In this document: one piece after another, positions 1-8,546 of the stretch
How the letters are laid out: the number at the start of each line of letters is the position of its first letter
How positions within the stretch are numbered: position 1 is the first letter of the stretch
Assembly: GCA_963664605.1 (NCBI GenBank)
Contig: OY761536.1
Span: 4,216,001-4,280,000, forward strand
Reading direction: 5' to 3'
DNA: 64,000 bases
DNA from: JAHOYW01 sp963664605
Lineage (GTDB): Bacteria > Verrucomicrobiota > Lentisphaeria > Victivallales > Victivallaceae
Translations under genes and position numbers: made by a program
The notes under the pieces: generated by a model
Told to the model about the DNA's origin: nothing
The model's database searches: none
The model's input: only the letters and a program-made list of their open reading frames with translations

Positions 1-627
1 TTGGATATTGATGAATCTCATTTGAGTGACACAAAAAAATATATGGATGGATGGAAAGATGATCAAAAGTGGATTGGACTTGTGCCCGGATCGGGGATAA
101 TTGAGGCTCATAAAAGATGGCCGATTGAAAATTATCAGGAATTATGCAAAAGGATACTTAACAAAGGACAAGAATTTCGTATTGCAGTTCTGGGTAGTCC
201 GTCTGAACTTGATTTAGTTAATAAAGTCAAAAATGGACTGGGGGAATATTCATCACGGGTGATTTCCGTTACGGAACCTGATATAATGGTTGCAGCCGGC
301 GTTATTAAACGCTGTTCCTGTATTGTCGTTGCGTGTTCAGGTTTAGCACATCTTGCCGCAGCATTGGGGACTCCGGTAATTGGTTTGTATGGGCCAACTA
401 ATCCAGGTTTTACTGGACCGTTTTTAAAAAAAATTAGAATCGTTAGGGCTGGGGTGAAGTGTTCGCCATGTTATCGTACCGGATTTAACCAAGGGTGCGG
501 CAAACCGTTGTGCATGTCGCTGATAAGTGCGGAAAGAGTAGAAAGAGAGCTGGATCTAATACTGAAAGAAGAATTTACTGATATACCTTGGACACCCACT
601 TCCAGGACAAAGCCCGTAAAAGAATAA
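1..627 (+). CDS. Glycosyltransferase family 9 (heptosyltransferase-like), 3' part only
   Basis: This is the C-terminal nucleotide-sugar-binding half of a GT9 enzyme, which transfers heptose or a related sugar onto an LPS or polysaccharide acceptor at the inner face of the cytoplasmic membrane. The reading frame is open at base 1, so the 5' end lies outside the window. Visible GT9 marks are the GLVPGSG loop, the segment SGLAHLAAALGTPVIGLYGP, and the late cysteine cluster CSPCYRTG...C. The last 15 or so residues (after the LDLILKEE helix) look unlike a GT9 tail, whereas another frame from 582 to 698 encodes a plausible basic helical tail; a frameshift near 575-590 is therefore possible. It is the first visible gene of the polysaccharide cluster. 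Confidence 0.8.
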   Translation: MDIDESHLSDTKKYMDGWKDDQKWIGLVPGSGIIEAHKRWPIENYQELCKRILNKGQEFRIAVLGSPSELDLVNKVKNGLGEYSSRVISVTEPDIMVAAGVIKRCSCIVVACSGLAHLAAALGTPVIGLYGPTNPGFTGPFLKKIRIVRAGVKCSPCYRTGFNQGCGKPLCMSLISAERVERELDLILKEEFTDIPWTPTSRTKPVKE

Positions 628-844
628 ATGAATATTTTTCTCGCGGTACTAAACTGGAGAAACTGAAAAAATATTTATCCGTGACGAATGTTTTATAATA
701 TATGTTCCGGAACTTGAAAATAGAGCCGGAATATGTTAAAATAAAGTAGCTGTTGACTGTTAGAAAGCAGCAAATATAATTCGACTGCATACATACTTGA
801 AATGGATGGTGGCATAAGCTTTAAAAAGCAGGAAGAGGGAATTA

Positions 845-1987
845 ATGGCAAGGATTCTTATTAATGGAGTAAAAGCGAATGCTGGCGGCGGCAAGGTTAT
901 TATAAATAATTACCTTGCCCTGCTGAAATCCGGTGCCGGCAAACATAAATTTGTGGTATTGACTCCGGATAGAGAGGAATACCTGCAATATGCCTGTGAT
1001 TCTATAGAGATAGTCGATGTCAAAAATCTTTATAAGAAAAATATTCTGTTCCCGCTGCTTTACTATTGGGCCTTCCCGAAACTGTTGAAGAAACTGCAGA
1101 TAGATATTATTTTTAATTTTGGGGATATAATAATACCGGCAAATATCCCGCAAATCTATATGTTTGACTGGCCTTACGCAATATATCCGGATTGTGCGGT
1201 GTGGAAAAGAATGGCATGGAAGGATTTTTTTACGCGCAAATTGAAGGCAATATTGATAAAAAAATACATAAAGTATCCGCTGGCGGTTATCGCCCAGACA
1301 GAAACGGTCAGGGCCCGGTTGAAGCGTTATTACGGCCTTAAAGAAGTTGAAGTCATACCTAGCGCGGTTTCTCTGGAAAACCTGGAAGTTGGGGATTGTT
1401 TTGATTTCAAACTGCCGGCTGATAAATTTAAACTTTTGCATCCATCCGCATGTTCTCCTCATAAGAATATGGGGATTTTTATTTCGCTGGCAAAGAAAAT
1501 TAAAGAACAGGGGCTGCCGTATTTGATTATTGTAACAATTGATCCAGGACGGAGCAAGGACGCGAAAAAGCTTATGGCAAAGGTCAAGAAAGAGAAACTG
1601 GAGGATATGATTTTAAACTTAGGACATATCTGTATGAAGAATATTGCTTCTTTATATAAGCAAAGCGACGCGTTACTTATGCCGACTTTGCTGGAATCAT
1701 ACGGTTTGCCCTATGTCGAGGCGATGTATCATAAGAAGACGGTTTTTACCTCCGATCTTGATTTCGCACGGGACGTTTGCGGTGAAGCAGCTTTTTATTT
1801 TTCCCCTGTGAACGAGGACTCAATTCTTGAGACAATCAAAAAAGCATACTTAAATATTGAAGAAAGAGCCTTGAAAATCAAGGAAGGAGATAATAAAATA
1901 AAGCAGTTATTGTCTTGGAAACAAGTTTTTGAATGTTATCAGAACTTATTGGAACTAAATATAAGGAAGCTAAAGAAAGCAACATGA
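845..1987 (+). CDS. GT4-family glycosyltransferase
   Basis: A 380-aa GT-B glycosyltransferase expected to add a sugar from a nucleotide donor to a lipid-linked oligosaccharide. The N-terminus (MARILINGVKANAGGGKVII) has the glycine-rich loop of the GT4 acceptor domain. The C-terminal half carries the donor-site motif LMPTLLESYGLPYVEAMYHK, with the E-x7-E acidic pair typical of GT4. A GAGGG ribosome binding site lies 6 bp before the ATG. Its stop codon overlaps the start of the next gene (ATGA), so the two are translationally coupled. The donor and linkage cannot be read from sequence. Confidence 0.88.
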   Translation: MARILINGVKANAGGGKVIINNYLALLKSGAGKHKFVVLTPDREEYLQYACDSIEIVDVKNLYKKNILFPLLYYWAFPKLLKKLQIDIIFNFGDIIIPANIPQIYMFDWPYAIYPDCAVWKRMAWKDFFTRKLKAILIKKYIKYPLAVIAQTETVRARLKRYYGLKEVEVIPSAVSLENLEVGDCFDFKLPADKFKLLHPSACSPHKNMGIFISLAKKIKEQGLPYLIIVTIDPGRSKDAKKLMAKVKKEKLEDMILNLGHICMKNIASLYKQSDALLMPTLLESYGLPYVEAMYHKKTVFTSDLDFARDVCGEAAFYFSPVNEDSILETIKKAYLNIEERALKIKEGDNKIKQLLSWKQVFECYQNLLELNIRKLKKAT

Positions 1988-3123
1988 GTGAGAGAGAATA
2001 TCGTATTTGCACAAATTGCGTTATGGATACTACAGACACGAAAATCTCCTTTGATGAAAAGGGGGTTTGTGATCATTGCATTGATTTTTATACCAATGTA
2101 AAACCAAACTGGCATCCGGATGAGATTGGACACAAACAGCTGGAAAAGATAATTGATGAGATAAAGAGCAAAAGCAAAGGCAAGGATTTCGACTGCCTGT
2201 TGGGAATGAGCGGGGGTGTCGACAGTTCTTATCTTCTGCATATGGCAGTGAAGGAATTCGGGCTGCGTCCGTTGGTTTTTCATGTTGACGGCGGCTGGAA
2301 TTCGGAGCTGGCGGTTAATAATATTGAGGTCATGATAGATAAACTTGGCCTGGATCTCTACACGGAAGTTATTAATTGGGAGGAAATGCGTGATTTTCAG
2401 CTGGCGTTCTTTAAGTCCGGAGTCGCGCATATAGACTTGCCGCAGGATCACGCTTTTATCGCCACTTTGTATAACTTTGCTGATAAATATAAAATAAAAC
2501 ACATCCTGAACGGGGGGAACATCTCAACAGAATGTGTGCGCAACCCGATGGACTGGATGTATTACGGCACGGATATGTGGCAGATAAATGATATTCGCCG
2601 CCGTTTCTGCACAAATCCTATGAAAACCTACCCGTTCAGCCCAATCTGGAGGCATAAGCTTTACCTGCGTTATATAAGGGGCGTTAAGGTCATTAAACCG
2701 CTGAATTATATGCCGTATATAAAGAAAGAAGCGGTGAAACTGCTTACCGATACATACGGCTGGAAAGAGTATCCCCAGAAACACTTTGAGTCCAGGTTTA
2801 CTAAATTTTACGAGGGTTACTGGATGCCGGAAAAATTCGGTTATGACACCAGGAAGGTTCAGTATTCCAGTTTGATATTGACCGGACAGATGACAAGGGA
2901 TGAGGCTATGGAAAAATTGGCGGTTCCAGCCTATGATCCAGAAACCATTGCGGATGAATTCAAATATATCGCGACGAAGCTCAGGATATCGGAGGACGAG
3001 CTCAGGTCGTACTTCAACGCCCCCAACAAGACCTATAAAGACTATAGAAACTCAGCAAGTATATTTAACCTGGGGGCAAAGGTGCTGAAAGCAATTGGAG
3101 TTGAAACGAGTATAAAAAGATGA
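1984..3123 (+). CDS. N-acetyl sugar amidotransferase (WbpG/PseA-like)
   Basis: A 379-aa ATP-dependent amidotransferase that, in characterised relatives (WbpG, PseA), converts an acetamido group of a nucleotide sugar into an acetamidino group using ammonia. It has a four-cysteine putative zinc motif at the N-terminus (C9, C12, C29, C32) and the PP-loop ATP motif SGGVDS at residues 76-81. The ATG at 1984 overlaps the previous stop as ATGA; an in-frame TTG 51 bp upstream is less likely. The next two genes are HisH and HisF homologues, which supply ammonia in this pathway, so the three form a complete acetamidino module. The exact sugar is unknown. Confidence 0.9.
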   Translation: MSEREYRICTNCVMDTTDTKISFDEKGVCDHCIDFYTNVKPNWHPDEIGHKQLEKIIDEIKSKSKGKDFDCLLGMSGGVDSSYLLHMAVKEFGLRPLVFHVDGGWNSELAVNNIEVMIDKLGLDLYTEVINWEEMRDFQLAFFKSGVAHIDLPQDHAFIATLYNFADKYKIKHILNGGNISTECVRNPMDWMYYGTDMWQINDIRRRFCTNPMKTYPFSPIWRHKLYLRYIRGVKVIKPLNYMPYIKKEAVKLLTDTYGWKEYPQKHFESRFTKFYEGYWMPEKFGYDTRKVQYSSLILTGQMTRDEAMEKLAVPAYDPETIADEFKYIATKLRISEDELRSYFNAPNKTYKDYRNSASIFNLGAKVLKAIGVETSIKR

Positions 3124-3734
3124 TAGCAGTTATCGATTACGGTCTGGGCAATATAAAAGCCTTCGCGAATGTTTACGATCGCTTGAACATTCCCTTCAAA
3201 ATCGCTTCAAAGGCGGAGGACTTGAAGGGGGCGGACCGGTTCATATTGCCGGGAGTGGGGGCGTTTGACTATGCAATGACCAGACTGCAGCAGTCGGGAA
3301 TGAGAGAAGCGCTTGAGGAGCTTGTCCTTGGAAAGAAGCTTCCGGTTCTGGGTATATGCGTGGGGATGCAGATATTGGCAAAATCGAGCGAGGAAGGAAA
3401 TATGCCGGGTTTGGGGTGGATTGACGGAACCGTCAAAAAATTTGATATTTCAATGATTCCCCATCGGACGCATTTGCCTCATATGGGGTGGAACAACGTA
3501 ACCCCGGTGACGGAGAACCGTTTATTACAGGGATTGGAGCCAGGAGCCCGTTTCTATTTTTTGCATTCATATTATTTTTCCTGCAATAATTCCCGGGATA
3601 TTATAGCGGAATCTAATTACGGCACAACATTTGCCTGTGCGGTGAACCACGGAAATGTTTACGGGGTTCAATTTCATCCGGAAAAAAGTCACCACAACGG
3701 TATTACAACCCTCAAAAATTTCGGGAATTTATAA
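3120..3734 (+). CDS. hisH: HisH-type glutamine amidotransferase of the acetamidino-sugar module
   Basis: A 204-aa class I glutaminase that hydrolyses glutamine and passes ammonia to a synthase partner. The catalytic cysteine lies in GICVGMQIL (C80), and the His/Glu pair lies in VQFHPEKS near the C-terminus. Length is normal for HisH. It overlaps the amidotransferase gene by 4 bp and is followed 2 bp later by the HisF homologue. No other histidine gene is present. I infer it serves as the ammonia source for the N-acetyl sugar amidotransferase (WbuY/HisH2 role) rather than for histidine synthesis. Confidence 0.9.
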   Translation: MIAVIDYGLGNIKAFANVYDRLNIPFKIASKAEDLKGADRFILPGVGAFDYAMTRLQQSGMREALEELVLGKKLPVLGICVGMQILAKSSEEGNMPGLGWIDGTVKKFDISMIPHRTHLPHMGWNNVTPVTENRLLQGLEPGARFYFLHSYYFSCNNSRDIIAESNYGTTFACAVNHGNVYGVQFHPEKSHHNGITTLKNFGNL

Positions 3735-3736
3735 AT

Positions 3737-4537
3737 ATGCTGCATCCCAGAATAATTCCATGCCTGCTTGTTCATAACGGGGGACTTGTAAAAACCGTTA
3801 AATTCAAAAATCCCAAATATGTCGGCGATCCCATAAATGCGGTGAAAATATTCAATGAAAAAGAAGTTGATGAAATGATCGTCCTCGATATTGATGCTTC
3901 CGTTAACGGCAGCAAACCGGATCACAGGATGATTGAAAATCTTGCGGCTGAGTGCCGGATGCCGCTGTGCTACGGCGGCGGTATAAAAACTGTTGAGGAA
4001 GCTAAATCCATCTTTTCTCTGGGGGTTGAAAAAATAGCTCTGAGTTCTGCTGCCGTGGAAAATCCCGAAATTGTCGCTGAAATAGTGGAATTAGTGGGCA
4101 GCCAGAGCGTTATTGTTGTTCTGGATGTAAAAAAACGCCTGCTTAGTCATCGTTATGATGTCTGTATTCATAACGGTAGAAAGAACACTAAACAGTGCCC
4201 TGTTGAGCTTGTCCGGAAGTTTGAGCGTCTGGGCGCGGGTGAAATCGTAATAAATTCGATTGATAATGACGGTTTTATGAAAGGTTATGACTACGGACTG
4301 ATAAAAGAAATCCGCGAGGCGGTGAGTATTCCGATGACTGCACTCGGCGGCGCCGGGAAACTTCAGGATCTGGGACAATTGATAAGCAGTCACGGAATTA
4401 TCGGCGCCGCTGCCGGGAGCCTGTTTGTTTTCAAAGGCATATACCGGGCGGTATTGATAAATTATCCGGTACGGCAGGAGAAAGAGGCGCTTATAGAAGC
4501 GGCTTATGAGGAATTTGCGCATAACCAAGAGGTATAA
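3737..4537 (+). CDS. HisF2/AglZ-family acetamidino modification protein
   Basis: A 266-aa (beta/alpha)8 barrel homologous to HisF cyclase. It keeps phosphate-binding motifs (YGGGIK; LGGAGK; GAAAGSLFVF) and the second catalytic region NSIDNDG. However, the first catalytic aspartate of true HisF (D11 in CLDVKDG) is replaced by leucine in CLLVHNGG. Paralogues with this change accompany WbpG/PseA-type amidotransferases and are thought to channel ammonia only. It starts 2 bp after hisH with a weak ribosome binding site, consistent with coupled translation. Using it for histidine synthesis is unlikely because of the lost aspartate and the context. Confidence 0.88.
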   Translation: MLHPRIIPCLLVHNGGLVKTVKFKNPKYVGDPINAVKIFNEKEVDEMIVLDIDASVNGSKPDHRMIENLAAECRMPLCYGGGIKTVEEAKSIFSLGVEKIALSSAAVENPEIVAEIVELVGSQSVIVVLDVKKRLLSHRYDVCIHNGRKNTKQCPVELVRKFERLGAGEIVINSIDNDGFMKGYDYGLIKEIREAVSIPMTALGGAGKLQDLGQLISSHGIIGAAAGSLFVFKGIYRAVLINYPVRQEKEALIEAAYEEFAHNQEV

Positions 4538-4543
4538 TCAGAT

Positions 4544-6661
4544 ATGAAACAAATAGTGCAGAACATGAAATCCGGGAAAACCATTTTGGCTGAAGTCCCG
4601 GCGCCCGGGATTCAGCCCGGACAAGTCTTGATACGAACCAGCAGAAGTCTGGTGTCCCTGGGCACGGAGAGGATGCTTGTCGAATTCGGCAAGGCCAACC
4701 TGCTCCAAAAAGCGCGACAGCAGCCGGAAAAAGTGAAAATGGTTTTGGATAAAATAAAAACCGAGGGGCTGATGCCGACCGTGGACGCGGTGTTTAAAAA
4801 ACTTGACCAGCCTTTACCCCTGGGGTATTCGAATGTCGGGGTGGTGACTGGCGTTGGCGAAGGAGTTAAGGGTTTTAAGGTCGGAGACCGGGTTGTTTCG
4901 AACGGCCCGCATGCTGAATTTGTTTCAGTCCCTCAGAATCTTGTTGCCCATGTCCCGGACAATGTATCGGATAACGAGGCGGCGTTTACAGTAATAGGAT
5001 CTGTTGGACTGCAGGGTATCCGCCTTACTGAACCGCAATTAGGCGAAACCGTCGTTGTCACCGGGCTGGGGCTGATCGGCCTGATTACCGCTGATTTATT
5101 GAGAGCCGCCGGCTGTAATGTTATCGGAATTGATTTTGATGAGAAAAAATTGAAACTGGCGGAAGCCAGAGGAATAAAAACAGTAAATATTGCTAACGGA
5201 TTCGACCCGGTTCCTGCTGTTCTTTCCCTGACCGGGAATGTCGGTGCGGACGCGGTGATTATAACCGCTTCAGCTAAAAATGATGAAATTATTTCGCAGG
5301 CTGCCAGGATGTCCCGTAAAAGAGGCAGAATCACGCTGGTGGGGGTGATCGGACTTAATTTATCACGAGCGGAATTTTATAAAAAAGAATTGACTTTTCA
5401 GGTTTCCTGTTCCTATGGGCCGGGGAGATATGACAGCAGTTATGAACAGAAAGGCAATGATTATCCTCTGCCGTTTGTCCGGTGGACGGAAAAAAGAAAT
5501 TTTGAAGCAATCCTCAATGCTATATCGGACGGGCGTATTGACGTGAAACCGCTTATTTCAGAAATCGTGCCTGTGGATGAATATACTGAAATCTACAATA
5601 ATATCGGCGCGTCAAAATCAATAGCCTATATTCTGGAATATCCCGCAGATACAGAGTACAGCTCTTCCGTCGAAATAGAGAGCAACAGCTTTTCTCCGTC
5701 TGAAAAGGCAATGGCGATAGCTGGCGCTGGAAACTTTACGAAAATGGTTATACTCCCCGCCCTGCGGAAATGTGGCGCTAATATAAAAACTATTGTCAGC
5801 GCCGGAGGATTATCCGGTTCGACGGAAGCGGGAAAATATCAGATTCCGGTAAGCTCATCCGACTACAAAGGTGTTTTATCCGACCCGGATATCGATATGG
5901 TTCTCATCTCGACCCGCCACAATCTGCACGCTTCAATGACGGTGGACGCGTTAAACGCCGGGAAACATGTTTTTGTTGAGAAACCGCTGGCCTTGAATCA
6001 GGATGAACTTCAAACCATAATTGACGCTCACAAGAAATCCGGAAAGACGGTGACGGTCGGTTTCAATCGGCGTTTTTCCCCGCATATTATGAAAATTAAG
6101 GAACTGCTTGGAGAAAAACCTGTTCCTATGAATATTACGGCAACCATGAATGCCGGGGAAATTCCCGCGGATGTCTGGATCCACGATATGGCGGAAGGGG
6201 GTGGCAGGATTATTGGCGAAGCATGTCATTTTATTGATCTCCTGACCTGCCTGACTGAAAGCAGGGTGGAGTCTGTGTGTATGTCCGCCCTTGGACAAAA
6301 TCCTCAGGAAAACAGTGACAACGCGATTATAATTGTCAAATATGAAAACGGTTCCCAGGGGGTTATTAACTATTTCGCGAATGGCAATAAAGCCTGTCCA
6401 AAGGAACGGCTTGAAGTATATTCTTCCGGTAAGGTATTGATACTTGATAATTTCAGGGAGCTTAAAGGATACGGATTTAAAAACTTCAAGCAACTGAAAA
6501 CAAAATTGGACAAGGGGCATAATGAACAGTTTAAACAACTGGCGGAATGCATGAAAAACGGTTCCAGCCCCCTTATCCCGTTTGATCAGCTTGTTAACAC
6601 TACACGGGCTTCGCTGGCCGCAATAGAATCCCTCAAACAATGTAAATGGATTAAGCTGTAG
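4544..6661 (+). CDS. Two-domain oxidoreductase (zinc-ADH-like plus Gfo/Idh/MocA-like)
   Basis: A 705-aa fusion. Residues 1 to about 370 are a medium-chain dehydrogenase-like domain with the NAD(P) motif GLGLIGLITADLLRAAG. Residues about 385-705 are a Gfo/Idh/MocA dehydrogenase with AIAGAGNF and the dinucleotide/active-site motif GKHVFVEKPL. Fusions of this kind recur in bacterial surface-polysaccharide loci next to a heparinase-like gene and a GT4 gene, exactly as here. The substrate is probably a nucleotide sugar or polysaccharide sugar, but the reaction is not established. It starts 6 bp after the HisF-like gene. Confidence 0.88.
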   Translation: MKQIVQNMKSGKTILAEVPAPGIQPGQVLIRTSRSLVSLGTERMLVEFGKANLLQKARQQPEKVKMVLDKIKTEGLMPTVDAVFKKLDQPLPLGYSNVGVVTGVGEGVKGFKVGDRVVSNGPHAEFVSVPQNLVAHVPDNVSDNEAAFTVIGSVGLQGIRLTEPQLGETVVVTGLGLIGLITADLLRAAGCNVIGIDFDEKKLKLAEARGIKTVNIANGFDPVPAVLSLTGNVGADAVIITASAKNDEIISQAARMSRKRGRITLVGVIGLNLSRAEFYKKELTFQVSCSYGPGRYDSSYEQKGNDYPLPFVRWTEKRNFEAILNAISDGRIDVKPLISEIVPVDEYTEIYNNIGASKSIAYILEYPADTEYSSSVEIESNSFSPSEKAMAIAGAGNFTKMVILPALRKCGANIKTIVSAGGLSGSTEAGKYQIPVSSSDYKGVLSDPDIDMVLISTRHNLHASMTVDALNAGKHVFVEKPLALNQDELQTIIDAHKKSGKTVTVGFNRRFSPHIMKIKELLGEKPVPMNITATMNAGEIPADVWIHDMAEGGGRIIGEACHFIDLLTCLTESRVESVCMSALGQNPQENSDNAIIIVKYENGSQGVINYFANGNKACPKERLEVYSSGKVLILDNFRELKGYGFKNFKQLKTKLDKGHNEQFKQLAECMKNGSSPLIPFDQLVNTTRASLAAIESLKQCKWIKL

Positions 6662-6670
6662 TCAAAAAGT

Positions 6671-8530
6671 ATGAAGAAAATCAGAAACATCTGTTCATAT
6701 GTTTTCAGTAATGGCTTGGGCTGGATTCTATTCAGGCTGAAATATGAATTCAGGAAGAGAAGTGGATATTTTGACAGGCGGAATAAACAGATTGCCGCTT
6801 GCGCCCGGTCTGTGGGAGAGGATAAGTGTTTGTTTCGGGAGGCTCTGACTAATAAGTCATTTAAAGGCAATGAAAAATTTATTGAATTGGCGGACAATGC
6901 GATTGCGGGCAGGATATATTCTTTTTCGAATGAATATCTGGATTATTCGAACAACACAGATTCCATTGATTGGCATTACAACCCTGTAGCCAGGAAAAAC
7001 TCCGCGGACAATATTCCCTGGAACAAACTGCCCGATTTTGGCGAATATGGCGATATAAAACTTATTTGGGAGGTGTCACGTTTTCCTCAGGTCTATTTCT
7101 TTATCAACGCGTACTCGCTTACACAGGAACCGAAGTATGCTGAAGCATGCCTGGGGCAGATCGTCGACTGGTGCAAGAAAAATCCATTTCCTAACGGGAT
7201 TAATTACAAATGCGGTCAGGAAATAGCCTTCAGGCTTTTTTCCTGGATTGTCGCAATAGATTATTTTAAAGCTTTTATCAATACTGAATTCCGGGAGACC
7301 GTGCCACGGAATATATATTGTTCCCTGTTGCGGATCGAAGCTAATATTGATTATGCGGCAAAATCTGTAAGGAACAATCATTCTATAAGCGAAGCGGCCG
7401 GGCTGTTTGCCGGCGGCCTGCTGTTTCCGCAGTTTCCCAAGTCAGAGCGTTTTGTAAAGAAAGGCGTTGCGTACCTGAAGCGTGAGCTTGCTTATCAGGT
7501 ATATGCTGACGGCTCCTATATCCAGCATTCCATGACTTATCAGCGGTTAGCGCTGGATATTCTATCGTTCATTATTCTAATTGCCAAACGGAATTCATAC
7601 GAACTTCCTGAAATAGTCGCGGAGTCGCATGAAAAACTTTTGAATTTTCTGTTTTCCTTTGTTCAAGAGGATGGTAGTTTACCGAATTACGGTTGTAATG
7701 ACGGCGCCAATCTTTTTCCCTGTTCTGAAGCTTCTTACAGGGATTTTCGTCCCTCCCTTAATTTCGCATCCATGCTTATCCGCGGTAAACTGCTGTTTGA
7801 CAGCGGGATTGAAATTGCGAGAATGTTTGACTTGGACACGGAGGATGTATCTTTACCGTCTAAAGAACGGAAATTCGAGGACGGCGGCTATTATATATTG
7901 AAAAACGGGGAAATTTTTATGATGACGCGTTGTCATTCCTACCGGCACAAGCCGGGGCAGGCGGACATGTTGCATCTGGATATCTGGCACAAAGGGGAAA
8001 ACATCTTTTCCGACACGGGAAGCTATTCATATAATTCTACTGCGCCTTTCATTCGTGACTTTGCCGGAACAACAGGTCACAACACGGCTGTTGTTGATGA
8101 CCGTAATCAGATGGAAAAGGTTTTGAACTTTGGTTTCTGTAATTGGACAAAATCAAAAGTCATCGAAAGTTCTGATACGGAATTCGCAGGCGAACAATAC
8201 GCATATAAAAAGGCTCTTGGCATAACGCACCGCCGGAAAATCAGTTGTCAGGATAAATATATTATAGTCGAAGACTTTTTTGAGGGGATAAAAAAGATGG
8301 TGAATATCAAACAGGTCTGGAATACTGCCTGTGATGTCAAGGCGATTGATGGAAAAACTTTCAAAGTTGCCGGTTCAATTATAAGCTCGGATTCTGCTGG
8401 TTCTGTTAAGCCGGCTTATATTTCAAACCATTACAACCACTATCAGGACGGCAAAAGAATAATATTTGAGAATAATAGTGACAAAGACTTTAAAATAACA
8501 ACAAAAATAGATTTTAGAATTCAGGAATAA
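6671..8530 (+). CDS. Heparinase II/III-family protein in a polysaccharide biosynthesis locus
   Basis: A 619-aa protein with an N-terminal alpha/alpha-toroid (about residues 90-370) and a C-terminal beta-sandwich (about 390-610) containing GHNTAVVDDRNQ, the usual layout of heparinase II/III-like lyases. There is no evident signal peptide, so it may act in the cytoplasm or at its membrane. Such genes are common beside the two-domain oxidoreductase in O-antigen and capsule loci, where they may trim or modify uronic-acid-containing polymer. Lyase activity is inferred from the fold only. It lies 9 bp after the oxidoreductase gene and 16 bp before the next GT4 gene. Confidence 0.8.
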   Translation: MKKIRNICSYVFSNGLGWILFRLKYEFRKRSGYFDRRNKQIAACARSVGEDKCLFREALTNKSFKGNEKFIELADNAIAGRIYSFSNEYLDYSNNTDSIDWHYNPVARKNSADNIPWNKLPDFGEYGDIKLIWEVSRFPQVYFFINAYSLTQEPKYAEACLGQIVDWCKKNPFPNGINYKCGQEIAFRLFSWIVAIDYFKAFINTEFRETVPRNIYCSLLRIEANIDYAAKSVRNNHSISEAAGLFAGGLLFPQFPKSERFVKKGVAYLKRELAYQVYADGSYIQHSMTYQRLALDILSFIILIAKRNSYELPEIVAESHEKLLNFLFSFVQEDGSLPNYGCNDGANLFPCSEASYRDFRPSLNFASMLIRGKLLFDSGIEIARMFDLDTEDVSLPSKERKFEDGGYYILKNGEIFMMTRCHSYRHKPGQADMLHLDIWHKGENIFSDTGSYSYNSTAPFIRDFAGTTGHNTAVVDDRNQMEKVLNFGFCNWTKSKVIESSDTEFAGEQYAYKKALGITHRRKISCQDKYIIVEDFFEGIKKMVNIKQVWNTACDVKAIDGKTFKVAGSIISSDSAGSVKPAYISNHYNHYQDGKRIIFENNSDKDFKITTKIDFRIQE

Positions 8531-8546
8531 AACGGACACAAAAGAT

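Noticed and set aside
575..790. Small minus-strand open frame of 71 codons
   Set aside because: It overlaps the GT9 end antisense, has no ribosome binding site or recognisable motif, and the composition is that of non-coding shadow.
3120..4537. HisH and HisF homologues as part of a histidine biosynthesis operon
   Set aside because: They directly follow an N-acetyl sugar amidotransferase, no other his genes are present, and the HisF homologue lacks the first catalytic aspartate.
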